From NCBI GenBank assembly GCA_033297075.1, contig MU858347.1:1-23781 (forward strand): DNA of 23,781 nt. Direction: 5' to 3'. Position 1 is the stretch's first letter, and each line of letters begins with the position of its first letter. The notes beneath the pieces were generated by a model. It saw only the letters and a program-made list of their open reading frames with translations. It made no database searches and was not told where the DNA came from. Positions 9,471 through 18,501 of this stretch are shown here, in pieces. The DNA is from Rhypophila decipiens. Its lineage: Eukaryota > Ascomycota > Sordariomycetes > Sordariales > Naviculisporaceae. The position numbers and the translations under genes are program-made.

Positions 9471-9474
9471 ACCC

Positions 9475-9564
9475 GCTCTAATAAGCAAGTACTTCAGAAT
9501 TTACACAGGACAGATACTTGCTCTGATAAGTAATTACTTCAGAATGTATATGGGACAGATACTC
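9475..9564. repeat. Two tandem copies of a 45-bp unit
   Basis: Copy 1 is 9475-9519 and copy 2 is 9520-9564. Both begin GCTCTRATAAG and contain ACTTCAGAAT and GGACAGATACT. They differ at several positions, mostly transitions. Function unknown. Confidence 0.7.
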
Positions 9565-9720
9565 GGACACCAAGGAGTTGAAACCCGACTAGCCAGGTAG
9601 ACTATTTAGTATACCGCACAGTCCGTTAGGACCCGGTACAGAACTACTACAACTACGGAATTAACAGATCGCTAGTTTATATACTGGCTTACTAGCTTAA
9701 AGATCTAACAGTACTAGGAC

Positions 9721-9870
9721 CTCTAAAGCAAGATGCATACCAGTAGTTCTTAAGCAGGATATGTACTAGTAGTCCTTAAACAGAATGTATACCGGTAGTC
9801 CTTAAGCAGAATGTGTACTGGCAGTCCTTAAGCAGAATGTGTACTGGTAGCTCTAAGCAGGATGTATACC
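9721..9870. repeat. 26-bp minisatellite, six adjacent units
   Basis: Units begin at 9721 (partial), 9742, 9768, 9794, 9820 and 9846; each complete one is 25-26 bp. The consensus starts GGTAGTCCTTAAGCAG and ends AATGTGTACT. Copies differ mainly by C/T and G/A changes. Further scattered copies lie at about 9991-10063, 10217-10270 and 10431-10465, so the family once filled more of this block. Confidence 0.85.
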
Positions 9871-10063
9871 GGTCTTCCAAATCAAGTAGGTCGCTCATCG
9901 TAATCGCTGGTATAGATGCCTGGTAATGAATAGGTGTTTGTTTGTTAGTGACATTTTTGTGGTTGACGTCCACTGATGATGGCAGGAAGGAGTTCTTAAG
10001 GAGGGTGTGTATTAGTAGCTCTAAGTAGTGGGAGCTCTAAGCAGGATATGTCCCGGTAGTTCT

Positions 10064-10216
10064 TGTCACGGCGAGCCGTGATAACACAAGCGATAGTGCC
10101 CTATTGAAACTGCTATATAACACACAATTCTAAGGCTGGCTTGCAGCTTAGAATTTGGCATCCTTTTTAAGGAGGTTTGGCCTAGTGGTGTGGTTCTAGA
10201 TTCCCAAATCGTCACA
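10064..10216. mobile_element. Solo LTR of 153 bp with 5-bp target duplication
   Basis: The segment begins TGTCACGG and ends CGTCACA, giving the TG...CA termini of an LTR, and is flanked by GTTCT at 10059-10063 and again at 10217-10221. Removing it with one GTTCT copy restores an exact 26-bp unit of the local minisatellite, which demonstrates insertion. Inside are a 7-bp palindrome next to the start (TCACGGC GA GCCGTGA), a TATATAA box (about 10111-10117) and a long hairpin with AATTCTAAG/CTTAGAATT arms. No coding remnant or second LTR was seen nearby, so it is probably the product of LTR-LTR recombination. Orientation and superfamily (Copia or Gypsy) are undetermined. Confidence 0.8.
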
Positions 10217-10269
10217 GTTCTTAAGCAGGATGTGTACTGGTAGCTCTAACGTATCCGAAAGTAGGATGT

Positions 10270-10397
10270 GTACTTCTTTAGCCGCAACAAGCTTTACACT
10301 CGTACTTCTTTGGCCGCAATAAGCTTTACACTCGTACTTCTTTGGCCGTAACAAGCTTTATACTCGTACTTCTTTGGCCGCAACAGGCTTTGCACTC
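10270..10397. repeat. 32-bp unit repeated four times in tandem
   Basis: There are four contiguous copies: 10270-10301, 10302-10333, 10334-10365 and 10366-10397. Each begins GTACTTCTTTGGCCG and contains CAAGCTTTACACTC with one to three changes. There are no spacers between copies, and a fifth copy breaks off after GTA. Each unit contains GGCC and a HindIII-type AAGCTT (the latter lost in the last copy). Confidence 0.9.
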
Positions 10398-10955
10398 GTA
10401 TTGTGCCCGAATATATCTGGGTTTATATGTGGTACCTCTAAAGTAGGATGTAGACCGGTAGCTCTGGGAATAAGGGAATCTTGTTAATTCTTTTATTTAA
10501 GAATACCGAGATAAACGTTTCTTCCCTGTTTAACTAACGACCTTAACACCACGTAAAATATCCTTAAATTTAGTAGATGAGTGGGTGGATTAGGAGTAGA
10601 AATCCTGCTAGCAATCGCTGCGGTGGCTGGGATGGGCTACTGCCCGTAAAATTCCCTTACTATATGGAAAAGGTGGGTCGGATAAGGTCGGTTATTAGTT
10701 AAATACTGGTGTAGCTAGGAGCAGTCCACGTGTAAACACTTACAGAATAAATTAGTACAGGTATACACTAGCACTTTGAAACTAAAAAACGAGAGAAAGT
10801 AACTATGTCTTGATATAAGACCAATTTATTTCCTATTCTGATTCCTACCTATATGTGGTGTTTATAACAGTGAGAGAGAAAAGAACGACGAAATTTCAAA
10901 CCTCTTAAGGGGCTGAATACGGCATCAAGTGTTCTAAAAACCAGGTAGATAGAGG
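10398..10955. other. AT-rich gene-free stretch
   Basis: No open frame of useful length exists on either strand from about 10000 to 10950. The sequence is rich in TA and has isolated diverged copies of the 26-bp unit (10431-10465). It looks like mutated repeat DNA; repeat-induced point mutation is a reasonable explanation, but I did not compute dinucleotide indices. Confidence 0.5.
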
Positions 10956-11005
10956 ATGATGTCACGATTCACTCACCACAACCAGCCCCACCTTCAGCCC
11001 ATCAG

Positions 11006-11110
11006 CTCCCTTCGCCAGATCTACGACGTCTCTCAGCTCCCTTCGCCAGATCTACGACGTCTCTCAGCCCCCTTCGCCAGATTCTCGATCTCTCGATCCC
11101 CTTCGCCGGA
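11006..11110. repeat. 31-bp unit in about 3.4 tandem copies
   Basis: The unit starts CTCCCTTCGCCAGATC and ends GTCTCTCAG. Copies 11006-11036 and 11037-11067 are identical. The third (from 11068) and fourth (from about 11098) are diverged. A 75-aa frame runs through it, but because 31 is not a multiple of three the copies are read in different frames, so coding is unlikely. Confidence 0.8.
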
Positions 11111-11450
11111 TTGTTTTTCACTCAAACCTCTCGTCATTGTACCACCCCCAGATATTGGAAGCAGAAGGCGTGTGTACTGTTAGGTTTCCCCCGCCCTGAC
11201 CCTCGAAATCTTCCTGCCTATTGAAGTGTCTTGGTACAGTTCAACAAGCTAGGCGTGATGGACACCCACTCTGCAGAGTTTGCCAGACACATCTGAGAAG
11301 ATAAAGCATCCATTCTGCCAATTTCTTTCTCCCCTCCAACATTTCCTTTCTAACACAGCAGCATTAATTCTTAGCGATGGTCTTCTTCCCGGCATTATCA
11401 AGTTATTTTGTTTCTACTCGTCCAATTGCCCGTCCTCCCGACTACATGAG

Positions 11451-12050
11451 ATGGCTTCGCAGGCGCCCTCATCCGGCGCCCGTCATCTCTGACGAGAGCC
11501 GATTCTTTGGTCCGGCACCATCAAGTCATTGCTCCAGCTTTTTGGCATCTCTTTCGCAATCACTCGCCAATTTCTGGTCCCAATTCTCTCTGCCACCAAG
11601 GTATTTTGGTTCTTGGCCTTGTCCAGTCACTTCGCCGTCCCCTGGTCGCAAGGACTCATTTCTGAAACACGCATCTCTCGTAAGTTATCTTCGCCCATTT
11701 CCTCCCTCCTTTTTCCTTGTCTAATTTCATGTTTAATATCTAGCACCTCTCGATCTACCTGGCCCGAGCGAATTAGCGACTCCGTCTCGATGCCGTTGTC
11801 ACATGTTCGATATGCCTGGGGACTGCCCTTTTCAAAAGATTTCAATATATTCAGCTCCCAATTATCGCCATTGCCCAACCAGCTGTCCATCACCACCAAG
11901 CCGTCCTTACTGGGACTGTCCTCTATGGAGGGGTCTCCGTGTGCGACGAGGCCTCTGAGCATCTTTCCGCCATAGCCTTGCTCAGGCCTACAGCGACAAC
12001 AGGCAATGGGGGGAACATGGGGAGCAGCGGCGGTCAGAATATGCTGCACC
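11451..12050 (+). pseudogene. Possible decayed gene encoding a membrane-like protein
   Basis: From ATG at 11451 the frame reads a short start, a TGA at 11490-11492, then continues open with a hydrophobic coding-like stretch (SLLQLFGISFAITRQFLV and beyond) to a strong donor GTAAGT at 11680. A TAG acceptor at 11741-11743 closes a 64-nt intron. In a different frame the segment around 11780-12000 again has gene-like codons (PIIAIAQPAV, LTGTVLYGGVSVCDEASEH). The spliced frame does not connect the two halves without a shift. The TGA would be CGA before a single C-to-T change. No family was recognised; this is an interpretation of codon use, not a homology call. Confidence 0.3.
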
Positions 12051-13135
12051 CTTAATACTCGTGGCCTTCCCGGTATCTTATGTCGAAGACCACGTCCTGC
12101 TTTGCCAGAGACGCAAAAGCGCTCGGCTGCAGCCTTCAATTCCAACTTGATACTCCTTACCACACACAGAAGATGACTCTGTTGTGTGCTTATCCAGGTC
12201 CCTGATATCATCTTGCGCCAGTTGTCCCGAAAAGGTATTCAATCAACGGTATTTGGACATTATTTGAACAATGGTGATCAATACCTGTTTTCACGTCTTG
12301 TGTTTTTATCTTTCTTTTCATTCTCTTGTTCCCTGGTGAGATTATGAGGGCCGGACTGAGGGTATCAATAGTGGATGATGGTAGGCTTGGTAGCTCGTCC
12401 TTTGGTCTGGGCCATCTTTGCAGTCCTTCTTGCTGAGCGAAGTGGCATATTATTGCCGCGGTTTTCTTGTTTTCCTTCATATTGCATTACATTGCATTGC
12501 TCAGTTTATATGCTAGTCTGATTTTCTCTGCATTGATCACAATATCTTGGTATTCGACGAAATAGATAAAGACCGAGCAGGCCTCCATTGACAATGTGTT
12601 CCCTGCGGTAGTCATTTCGGGCTACTCTACATCCAAGCGCATTTGGTTGAGTGATTAGACAACTGGGAATGGTTGACTGTTGAGGTTTAGACACCAAGTG
12701 TGATATTCCTTTCAGTCTGACGAGAATAACGGAATCCCTTGTTTCCCTGCCCCCGCCCAAGAGTTGATCCCCTGTATGTTGGGTATAGCATTCTCCTAGA
12801 TCACCTCTGAGAGCTGGAGGTGCAGTACACGAACTTTTGCATACATATACATTATGCGTTTGCCCCAGACAGTAGTTGTATACTACTTCGTATCTGCCGG
12901 TTTCCCCTATACGACAGTCTGCTCACAGTAATTCTTTCGGGGTATGGTCGCGCCACGTCAACCGGGCTGGGGAACCTATCGCTAGAAGGCTGAGCTTTGA
13001 AAATGGTTGCTCAAGCACTTGCTCAGGGCCAGCTCGTTCCGCTTGATTCTTGAGCGAGCGCCGAGCGGTCTCGAGCACATCATGCTACGGGAGAGGTTCT
13101 GGTACTCTGATTGTTCTGGAATACGAAGATAACGG
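12051..13135. other. Intergenic, nothing recognised
   Basis: Only short frames on both strands and no repeats above chance were noticed. A minus-strand 90-aa frame at 12208-12480 has no features supporting expression. Confidence 0.35.
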
Positions 13136-13430
13136 GTCAGACGGAGGACAAGGCTGTCATCAACTTTAAAGAATACGACGTCAGCAAATCAAAGATTTTG
13201 ATCAACTATCAGAAACAACCAACTACCTTGACTCATCGGACCATTGGTTGTCAACGAGGCCTTCTGGGACGCTTCTTCCTTCAACTATTTCGTCATCTCT
13301 ATCCAGCTTCCCCTTGTACGGATCCCGGCACACTCTCGGTTGCTGGTCTGAACTGTTGCCCCGGTGGCTGACCTGCTTGTGCTGACGGCTGGGATTCGTC
13401 AAGGCCCGCGAAACAAAGAATAGATGCCTT
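13136..13430 (+). pseudogene. Coding-like relic with in-frame stop
   Basis: In one frame from about 13228 the codons are strongly C-ending and gene-like (PLVVNEAFWDASSFNYFVIS, then VADLLVLTAGIRQGPR), interrupted by TGA at about 13350 and ended by TAG at about 13421. Just upstream, in another frame, is a similar stretch (AVINFKEYDVSKSKILINY). A single C-to-T change (CGA to TGA) would explain the internal stop. Not assigned to a family. Confidence 0.25.
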
Positions 13431-13954
13431 GCAGAGCAGAGGTGGCATGGCCAGCCTTGTGCCTGGATCGGGTCACCAGCCCCTGGCCGCCAACTGTTGT
13501 CCGTGCCCGACGGGAACATGTGCTCTCAAAGCAGCTGGGCTTAATCAAGTAATGTTCTTCCTCCGCCATGGCTCGACTAAACCGGTGTCGACGTGCCGCC
13601 TCGGTTGCTTCGCTCTTCACCACCGATTCGGAAAACGATGATGCGATGTGAAGAAGGAACTCCCTATGAAGGTTGTGCGAAGGTACGGGAGCAAACAAAT
13701 GCACGCTCGATTGATGTACGGGAGTGTCGCGGACAAATCGGTTCCCTCCAGCCTGTGGTAGGGTAAGGCTGTCTTTGAAATCTCGAGAGTTTGGCTGACC
13801 GAAGGAATTGTTGTGACGAGCCGATGTGGGAGTTGGTGATAGAATTTGCTACATTCTCTGAGAACAATAGCATCAGTGACTTGCTCTATTCACGGGACGA
13901 GCCCGGAGGCTCCGTCATGCTGAACATGGTAAACGGACTTACCACCATGACCAA

Positions 13955-14190
13955 ATCTAGAATCCAGAAGCCTTCCTTACGAGATCCTGGCCGACCTCAA
14001 GCTTTCAGTCCTGACCCCAGGACGGCTTTGTTGTGCGTCCGGAAGGAACAGCAGATCGCTTCGAATATCGACTTGGGTCCCGGCTGCAGGTCGTCGCCGG
14101 GACATGACGACTCCGGGTTGAACGGAAAATAAAGGACAACAGGGGAAAGAGTGTTTTCCACAATTGGTCTCCCAGGACCAAGCCTAGGTG
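13955..14190 (+). pseudogene. Coding-like relic with frameshift and stop
   Basis: One frame reads SLPYEILADLKLSVLTP up to about 14020. After a one-base shift another reads QDGFVVRPEGTADRFEYRLG and on to VVAGT, ending in TGA at about 14104-14106. The frame then stays open (RLRVERKIKD). The composition looks like real protein in each piece. Shift and stop together suggest a decayed gene. No family recognised. Confidence 0.25.
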
Positions 14191-14561
14191 ACGGGGTCGA
14201 AGGCATTGGTACTAGACGATGCCCTTTCCACCTCAACTTTCAAACCACACCGCAGCGCGCCGCAGTCCGCAACGAGTTCCCCCGCCTGCCCGCCAGCATC
14301 TTGCGCTCCTTCCATCCGCGGTGTGCAACTCTCGCAGAGCTCTGACCCACTTGAGCCGTCCAAGTCGTCCAGCTGTATGCCGAAAACCTGCGCACAAAAT
14401 ATTTCTTCCGTGGTTTTCAAATCCAACCCCTGGACCACCTTTCGAACACCTTCGGCAAGCATCTTCCTTACGACATACTGCTGCCCCGGCCCCCAAACAA
14501 GGCCCCCGATCAAATATTCCTCCCAATCGTGTCCAAAACCAGCCCACCCGATCAACGCCAT
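14184..14561 (-). CDS. Hypothetical protein, 125 aa, possibly the 3' part of a longer gene
   Basis: The frame runs from ATG at 14561 to TAG at 14184. It begins MALIGWAGFGHDWEEYLIGG and continues with a helical segment (RKMLAEGVRKVVQGLDLKTT) and a Cys-containing acidic region. Codon use is gene-like. The start ATG overlaps the TGA of an upstream minus-strand frame (TGATG at 14563-14559) that also looks coding, so the whole may be one gene split by a frameshift. Function unknown. It is divergent from the gene at 14931. Confidence 0.45.
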   Translation of the reverse strand: MALIGWAGFGHDWEEYLIGGLVWGPGQQYVVRKMLAEGVRKVVQGLDLKTTEEIFCAQVFGIQLDDLDGSSGSELCESCTPRMEGAQDAGGQAGELVADCGALRCGLKVEVERASSSTNAFDPVT

Positions 14562-14730
14562 CAGAGGATCATTCGAACAGCTTTCTCCAAAGACTCCTCT
14601 TGACAAATCGCTCCCATAGTCAATACCTTTTCGAATACCCCTTCAACCTTCTTCATCTAGACGACATCCTCGCCATCCACCACGAGAGAGTCCAGCCTGC
14701 TGGAAGAACTGCCAAGTAAGCTATTGCAAA
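14559..14730 (-). pseudogene. Upstream broken portion of the 14184-14561 gene
   Basis: The minus frame from about 14730 reads coding-like residues (SRLDSLVVDGEDVV) to a TAG at 14659-14657. It continues from ATG 14656 as MKKVEGVFEKVLTM and on to a TGA at 14563-14561. The downstream 125-aa frame begins inside that TGA in another frame. CAG to TAG is a single C-to-T change. No GT-AG intron bridges the shift. The fragments together suggest one damaged gene. Confidence 0.3.
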
Positions 14731-14930
14731 ACGATCTTGAAGAAGCACATCAAAGGTCAGTGATGAGCACGACACCTGACTATCTACCTGGTCCTCTCTT
14801 CTTTCTTCACTGCCCTCGGTTATTCGTTTCGGCATCAGAGCACCAAACTGCAACTCGGCATTCCATGTGGAACTTGTTTTCAACCTGTATCATTGTCGAA
14901 ACTAACAGCTCTGCCCTCCCCAGACTAAAG

Positions 14931-15433
14931 ATGCCCGCCGACGGTATCACCCCTGCCCAACGGGCTATTCTTCACAGGGCAGCCCAGCAAGCCTCGGGTA
15001 AACCCTACGGCCAGTATTGCGCCATCATGGCACTTGCGGTCCTCGAGGCCGCCGAAGAGGACCCCGTCCTCGTCGAACCCGCGGGCGAGGCCGGCCAGCG
15101 GCTATTAGCCCTTGCCCTCGTAGCCTCGGAGCCTGAGCTGAGATGTCCTGGGCCCGGCCCGGACGCGCCCACCCCAGCCCCGGCCGCCACTGCTCCTGAC
15201 GTGGCAGAGCATCATGAGAATGGTGCAGAAGTGAGTAGTCCTAGCTTTCCAGCCTTTTCAGTTTTACTACTCCGTACTGAGACTAACACTCCATTTTGTA
15301 ACAGACTGCGGAGGAACCTGGACGTGAGGTCCCCCGTCCGCGGAAGGTTGAAAAGATGGTCGTCCACTATTCCGATGGCACGACAAAGACCCTCGACCCC
15401 TCGACGTCGCTGGCGGAGGCCCTCGGGTTTTAG
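14931..15433 (+). CDS. Hypothetical protein, two exons, 142 aa
   Basis: The coding region is join(14931..15230,15305..15433). The intron 15231-15304 has a GTGAGT donor, a CTAAC branch site at 15283-15287 and an AACAG acceptor, phase 0. The protein is Ala-rich and helical at the N-terminus (ITPAQRAILHRAAQQASGK), then has a Pro/Ala linker and a short basic-to-acidic tail (KVEKMVVHYSDGTTKTLDP) ending LAEALGF. There is no signal peptide or membrane span. The start was chosen because the leader is CT-rich and this ATG has a good context, although the frame is open further upstream to 14724. Without the intron the frame would end at 15443 with an unrelated tail. Function not recognised. Confidence 0.65.
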
Positions 15434-16973
15434 CCGAGCCTAGGATTTTTTGGGTTGTGTTGAAAGGTGGCAGATGATTGAATGAGACAAGATCTCGTGG
15501 CTGTGATGATTGATTCCTGTGACCTGTGATGAGTACCAATGAATTAAAGAACAGGCCAAGTGACAAAGCTAGTGCAAGTCGACTGCGTTTGAGTCCCCGC
15601 TACTCCGTATAGATCACCACTTGTGAAGTTGTGTGTTTGGAAACTGATGATACCACTGGGTCACTGTGACGGGGGTCAGCTTCAGGCAGAATGTTATTCG
15701 TCAACTTGTGCGGAGTACGATGGGTCCAGCTTTGAGATTCCCTCCGAAATGCTGTTTGAACACCTCAGTGGTAGGCCACCGGTTGTAGATATTGACAATA
15801 TGACCACATTTAGTGTTCATATCAGTCAAATGAGTACTCGTCCTCGGCTAGCGGTATGACGGTACGGCACTCTTGCGTTCCTGGGTCAACTGTGAACAAA
15901 TCTCTTGAACTGTTGTATACGAGTTTTCTAATCACAGCTGTCTTGATGAGCTCCAGGGATCGGTGCTTGAAGTTCTACTATGATAGATAGCGAGATGAAC
16001 TGGTGTGATGAGAAGGTTATTGGTTCGAGCAGGTGACCGGCTATATTCCGTACAATTGGATATTATCCCATTGTCGGGAATCGCCAGGTAAGAGAGTAGG
16101 CGGATGCGATTACTATAACAACTCCTCAGTCGAAACGACTTCACCAGTCAAAGTCGGCCAGCAAAGCCACACTTGATGAACTGACATAGGATAGATGAAG
16201 ACTGAAGAGTACCAAGACGGATAAAATGCTCCTCTTTCGAGTCCCCATTGCGAGGTGATGTTGGCGGAACCGAGCCAAAGGTGGTGGAAGCAGCCAAGAA
16301 ATGTGATTTGACCAAGGGTCAAGCTTGTGTCACCAAGTCTAACCATATGGGTATTAGTATCAGCCCTTTGACTCCCTCCCGTGTGACAGCCCATGTCTCT
16401 CGCTAATGCAAGCCCACGGGCAAGGGTCCTCGTGTTTTTCATCTCCACGTGAGATTCACTGGAATGGATCGTCAACCGCGTCTTCTTATGGCTGAAATGG
16501 ACAAGATCATGAACCTCGAGAGATGCCACGGCCGAAGCACAAGTGCGGGAAACGGCTGCAATGGTTGCGACACGATACTGGAAGGTCGAGTAAGTGAAAA
16601 AAGAACGGGCAACAAATACGGATGACATTTTACTGGGCCCGGCACCCGTGGAGGCCCTCGACCTCCAATGGAATTAGTGGGCGTTGTTTGCCTGGAGACT
16701 TGGCCGGATGCGGTATCACCAATCTTCACCCTCCAATCATGACAGCGAGCTGCCGCCATTCGGGCATCGAGTCCTTTTGGCGGCACCTCCCTTCTGACAA
16801 GCTTGCGCGTTCATAAACTTGCCCACCCGCATCTTTTCTTGTCTCACTTCTCTCTCAAGCTTTACCTCGTCAAGCTACCTAATTCTCGTCACTCTTTTCT
16901 CCTCTTCTTACCCAAACAACTTGATATCCCTAATACCATAACACTTCCTCTTCCCCGTCTTAACACCATCAAA
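15434..16973. other. Long intergenic region upstream of the PLAC8 gene
   Basis: No repeat or RNA gene was recognised. The last 150 bases before 16974 are CT-rich (CTCACTTCTCTCTCAAGC), typical of a fungal core promoter and leader for the downstream gene. One minus-strand frame in the middle is listed separately. Confidence 0.45.
16113..16628 (-). CDS. Possible orphan ORF, 171 aa
   Basis: A continuous frame from ATG at 16628 (context TAAAATGTC) to TAG at 16113. Third positions lean to C/T, and the first 40 residues are hydrophobic and Ser/Ala-rich (VARSFFTYSTFQYRVATIAA). No motif, intron or family was recognised. It could equally be chance in a long intergenic stretch. Confidence 0.2.
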   Translation of the reverse strand: MSSVFVARSFFTYSTFQYRVATIAAVSRTCASAVASLEVHDLVHFSHKKTRLTIHSSESHVEMKNTRTLARGLALARDMGCHTGGSQRADTNTHMVRLGDTSLTLGQITFLGCFHHLWLGSANITSQWGLERGAFYPSWYSSVFIYPMSVHQVWLCWPTLTGEVVSTEELL

Positions 16974-17622
16974 ATGGCCGAACAACAACAACAACCAATG
17001 ACCGCCGCCCCGGCAGGCAAACCCGGCCCCCTAAACGACAACGACATGAACGAGTGGAAGTCGCGCTTCAACGACGTCCTCGGCCGCCCAGGCGAAGTCG
17101 TCCACTCGCGCTCCCCCGAGGGCTCCCAGCCATGGTACACCACGCTCTTTGGCTGCTTCAGCCCCATCGACCTCTGCTGCATGACCTATTGTCTACCCTG
17201 CGTGACCTTTGGCAAGACGCACCACCGTCTGCGTAAAGACGGCAATCTCGCTGGTTATGAGCCGATTAATACCTCTGTACGTTATTCCCCCAGCCAGTTA
17301 CCTACCCCCATTCTACAAGCAGATAACTAATAAGAACTTGCTTGTTACACAGTGCCTCCTCTTTTGCGGATCAGGTTGTTTCGGCCTGTACTTTATCCCC
17401 ATGGCGATGCAGCGCGCCGATATCCGCGAGAAATATCACCTCGAGGGATCGTGTCTGACGGATATCGCGCTGGCGTGCTGTTGTGGCCTGTGTGACCTTG
17501 TCCAGCAGGAGAAGGAGGTTGCGCATCGAGTGCAGACTGGCGGCGCTGGGGCTGTTGCTGGGGTTCAGCAGCAGTATCAGGCTCCTGCTGGGGGCATGGC
17601 TTACCCTGAGCAGCAGAAGTGA
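16974..17622 (+). CDS. PLAC8 family cysteine-rich protein, two exons, 190 aa
   Basis: PLAC8 (DUF614) proteins are small Cys-rich membrane-associated proteins; plant relatives act in metal tolerance and organ size, while fungal roles are largely unknown. The coding region is join(16974..17276,17353..17622). The intron 17277-17352 has donor GTACGT and acceptor CACAG, phase 0. The PLAC8 region begins about residue 57 (TLFGCFSPIDLCCMTYCLPC). It includes the CC-x3-C-x-P-C signature at 68-76, a second hydrophobic Cys cluster just after the intron (CLLFCGSGCFGLYF), the REKYHLEGS motif and a final CCCGLCDLVQQEKE. The N-terminus is Gln-rich, and so is the C-terminal tail (VQQQYQ, ending PEQQK). The start has an AAAATGGCC context after a CT-rich leader. 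Length and architecture are typical of fungal members. Confidence 0.88.
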
Positions 17623-18501
17623 TGGTGATTCTTTTCCCAGGGAGGGATGGGAGTCTTGGGTTCGGGAAAGAGATGCTCCTTGCTGACGAGGGAGAGGAGG
17701 ACGTTCGGGACGATGTGGAGATGATGATCTGCGGGTCATGACATGGTTCGGTTCGTGATGGGTCTGTCGGCAAGAACCCTTGTCGACGTCAACCGAGAAT
17801 ATGGGGATTATGGGGACTCTGGGAGGTGGAAATTGGAACCGTGACATCTGGGCTGGGGTCCGGTCCGGCACTTGCTTGTCAAGCATAATATTTCCTTGTT
17901 TGTCTACATTTAGCTGCCTTTGAGTTAAAAATGATACCTCTGCTGTTTCAAGCACATTTGCTTCCCTGTCCATTTGCAAATTCTCACTTATCTTGAACTC
18001 TCTAGAAAAGGGATGACTCAAGTCCCTGATCTTCACTCCAGAGATTGACAAGCAGGGGTCATGTCTCCACCCTGCAAACGCCTGCAACCCGGTTGCAGGG
18101 GTTCAAGTTCAGCCCTTTCTTCGGGGCATTTGCAGGCATTGGCGCTAATCCGAGACCCGTTAGGGCTGACTGCCACTGCAGTCATCTTGCGCTAACAGGC
18201 AGGTGGCTGAAACGGGCATCCTGCGCGGTGGATGGACTGGACTGGTTGATGATATTCATAAGCCAGGGATCTTGACAGGTGAATAACTCCGACGCCGACG
18301 GCTGTCCGGCATTGGATGCCAGGCTCCTTTTGTTCCATGATTCGGTGTGCTCTCGTTATCGCAATATCAGGTCCATCTTGACCTGATCCCCAAGTCAACA
18401 TGGTCAAGATCAAACCCATGACGAAGAAGGAAGCATAGAGAGAGTCACGGTGTGGTATTCTTAAGTAAATTTGTTTATACTATTTTCTCTCAGTCACCCA
18501 T
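17623..18501. other. 3' region between convergent genes
   Basis: This stretch lies between the PLAC8 stop and the stop of the minus-strand gene at 18502, so it should hold both 3' untranslated regions. It contains a nested inverted repeat at 18071-18136, listed separately. The minus-strand 238-aa frame across it is read as chance. Confidence 0.4.
18071..18136. repeat. Nested inverted repeat
   Basis: The inner palindrome CCTGCAACC-C-GGTTGCAGG occupies 18081-18099 (9-bp perfect arms). Outer arms CCTGCAAA (18071-18078) and TTTGCAGG (18129-18136) enclose it. The arms share the CCTGCAA core, so several alternative pairings are possible. It lies in the convergent 3' space and could form a transcript hairpin. 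Confidence 0.7.

Noticed and set aside
10174..10208. tRNA-like A box (TGGCCTAGTGG) and GGTTC inside the solo LTR
   Set aside because: Spacing between the boxes is too short, there is no cloverleaf, and the segment lies inside an LTR defined by TG...CA ends and a target duplication.
10270..10397. CRISPR-like array (four 32-bp repeats)
   Set aside because: The copies are directly contiguous with no spacers, and the surrounding genes with introns are eukaryotic.
11627..12211. 194-codon minus-strand frame
   Set aside because: It is opposite the coding-like plus-strand stretch and strong GTAAGT donor, shows no motif and has an unusual composition.
13791..14132. 113-codon plus-strand frame
   Set aside because: Its lower half overlaps another frame with clearly better codon use (13955-14106), and the start is not an ATG in good context.
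17371..18087. 238-codon minus-strand frame over PLAC8 exon 2 and its 3' region
   Set aside because: It is antisense to a well-supported exon, with low-complexity Ser/Pro/Arg content and no motif.
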